A stretch of DNA of 64,000 bases from NCBI RefSeq assembly GCF_020884755.1, contig NZ_BPWE01000003.1:274649-338648 (forward strand), given 5' to 3'. Below are positions 63,853 to 64,000 of the stretch, in pieces. Numbering within the stretch: the first letter of the stretch is position 1; each line of letters opens with the position of its first letter. Below the pieces are notes generated by a model, which saw only the letters and a list, made by a program, of their open reading frames with translations, did no database searches and was not told the origin of the DNA. The DNA is from Bifidobacterium mizhiense. Its GTDB lineage: Bacteria > Actinomycetota > Actinomycetes > Actinomycetales > Bifidobacteriaceae. The position numbers were made by a program, and so were the translations under genes.

Positions 63853-64000
63853 TTATTCTTTGACGGCTCCTGCGGCGAGGCCGGATTGCCAGTATTTCTG
63901 CAGGAGGAGGAAGGCGATGACCAGGGGGATGATGGTGATCAGGCTGCCGGTGATGACCAGGTTCTGGATGGCCTGCCCGCCCGCGGTGCTGGCCTGGTCC
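63853..64000 (-). CDS. ABC transporter permease, C-terminal fragment
   Basis: Only the last 48 residues or so lie in the window; the rest is beyond base 64000. The fragment has the final membrane helix (LITIIPLVIAFLLLQKYW) and ends SGLAAGAVKE, the usual C-terminus of MalG-type sugar permeases. It stops 104 bp before the binding protein start, on the same strand. Confidence 0.9.
   Translation of the reverse strand, partial: DQASTAGGQAIQNLVITGSLITIIPLVIAFLLLQKYWQSGLAAGAVKE

Noticed and set aside
1..64000. CRISPR array or rRNA operon
   Set aside because: No regularly spaced repeats and no rRNA sequence were found.

Overview
The window reads as a stretch of chromosome from a high-GC Actinobacterium, most likely a Bifidobacterium. 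The case rests on gene content: an ileS gene with an actinobacterial-type T-box leader, DUF3052 and DUF3107 proteins, a three-repeat DivIVA protein next to dxr-ispG, a sucrose symporter/GH32 pair under a LacI regulator, and adjacent cell-wall-anchored GH43 and GH30 enzymes resembling the arabinogalactan enzymes known from B. longum. The plant-sugar and arabinogalactan genes would suit a host on a plant or pollen diet, but the species cannot be fixed from the sequence. There is no rRNA operon, CRISPR array, prophage or transposase.

Layout. 1-9 kb: glyS (cut by the window edge), a thiamine-binding MTH1187-family protein, and a sucrose locus (LacI regulator, double-operator promoter, cscB symporter, cscA GH32, strong terminator). 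An amidohydrolase/MFS pair follows on the minus strand. 9-17 kb: a minus-strand housekeeping block (DivIVA-repeat protein, dxr, ispG, membrane hydrolase, recO, uppS) linking the MEP pathway to undecaprenyl diphosphate synthesis, then tRNA-Val. 17-31 kb: mixed-strand single genes, including a DHA2 efflux pump, DUF3052, a PDZ-less Lon-like protease, a zincin-like protein, a UvrD2-like helicase, a phosphotransferase-like protein, DUF3107, a PHP phosphoesterase, VKOR, dapF, murI, a patatin, an SPFH protein and an aldo/keto reductase. 31-37 kb: ileS with a translational T-box, and a glutamate-cysteine ligase-like gene.

37-43 kb: a glycoside-use cluster with GH3 and GH42 enzymes, divergent from a TetR regulator across two perfect palindromes, and a sugar O-acetyltransferase. 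43-48.6 kb: one 1823-residue protein fusing two activase (ASKHA) domains to DUF2229 and HgdB-like parts. 49-52 kb: xseA, xseB, an endonuclease/exonuclease/phosphatase-family protein and tRNA-Arg. 52-53.8 kb: an accessory patch with a Fic protein whose catalytic His position is Gln, a frameshifted antitoxin reading frame upstream of it, and a 14-base G run. 53.8-64 kb: two very large secreted, sortase-anchored glycosidases (GH43 and GH30), then a sugar-binding lipoprotein and the tail of an ABC permease.

The last block forms a plausible pathway: surface enzymes release galacto-oligosaccharides, the ABC system may import them, and the intracellular GH42/GH3 enzymes may finish them. The most unusual items are the Fic/antitoxin module and the giant activase fusion.
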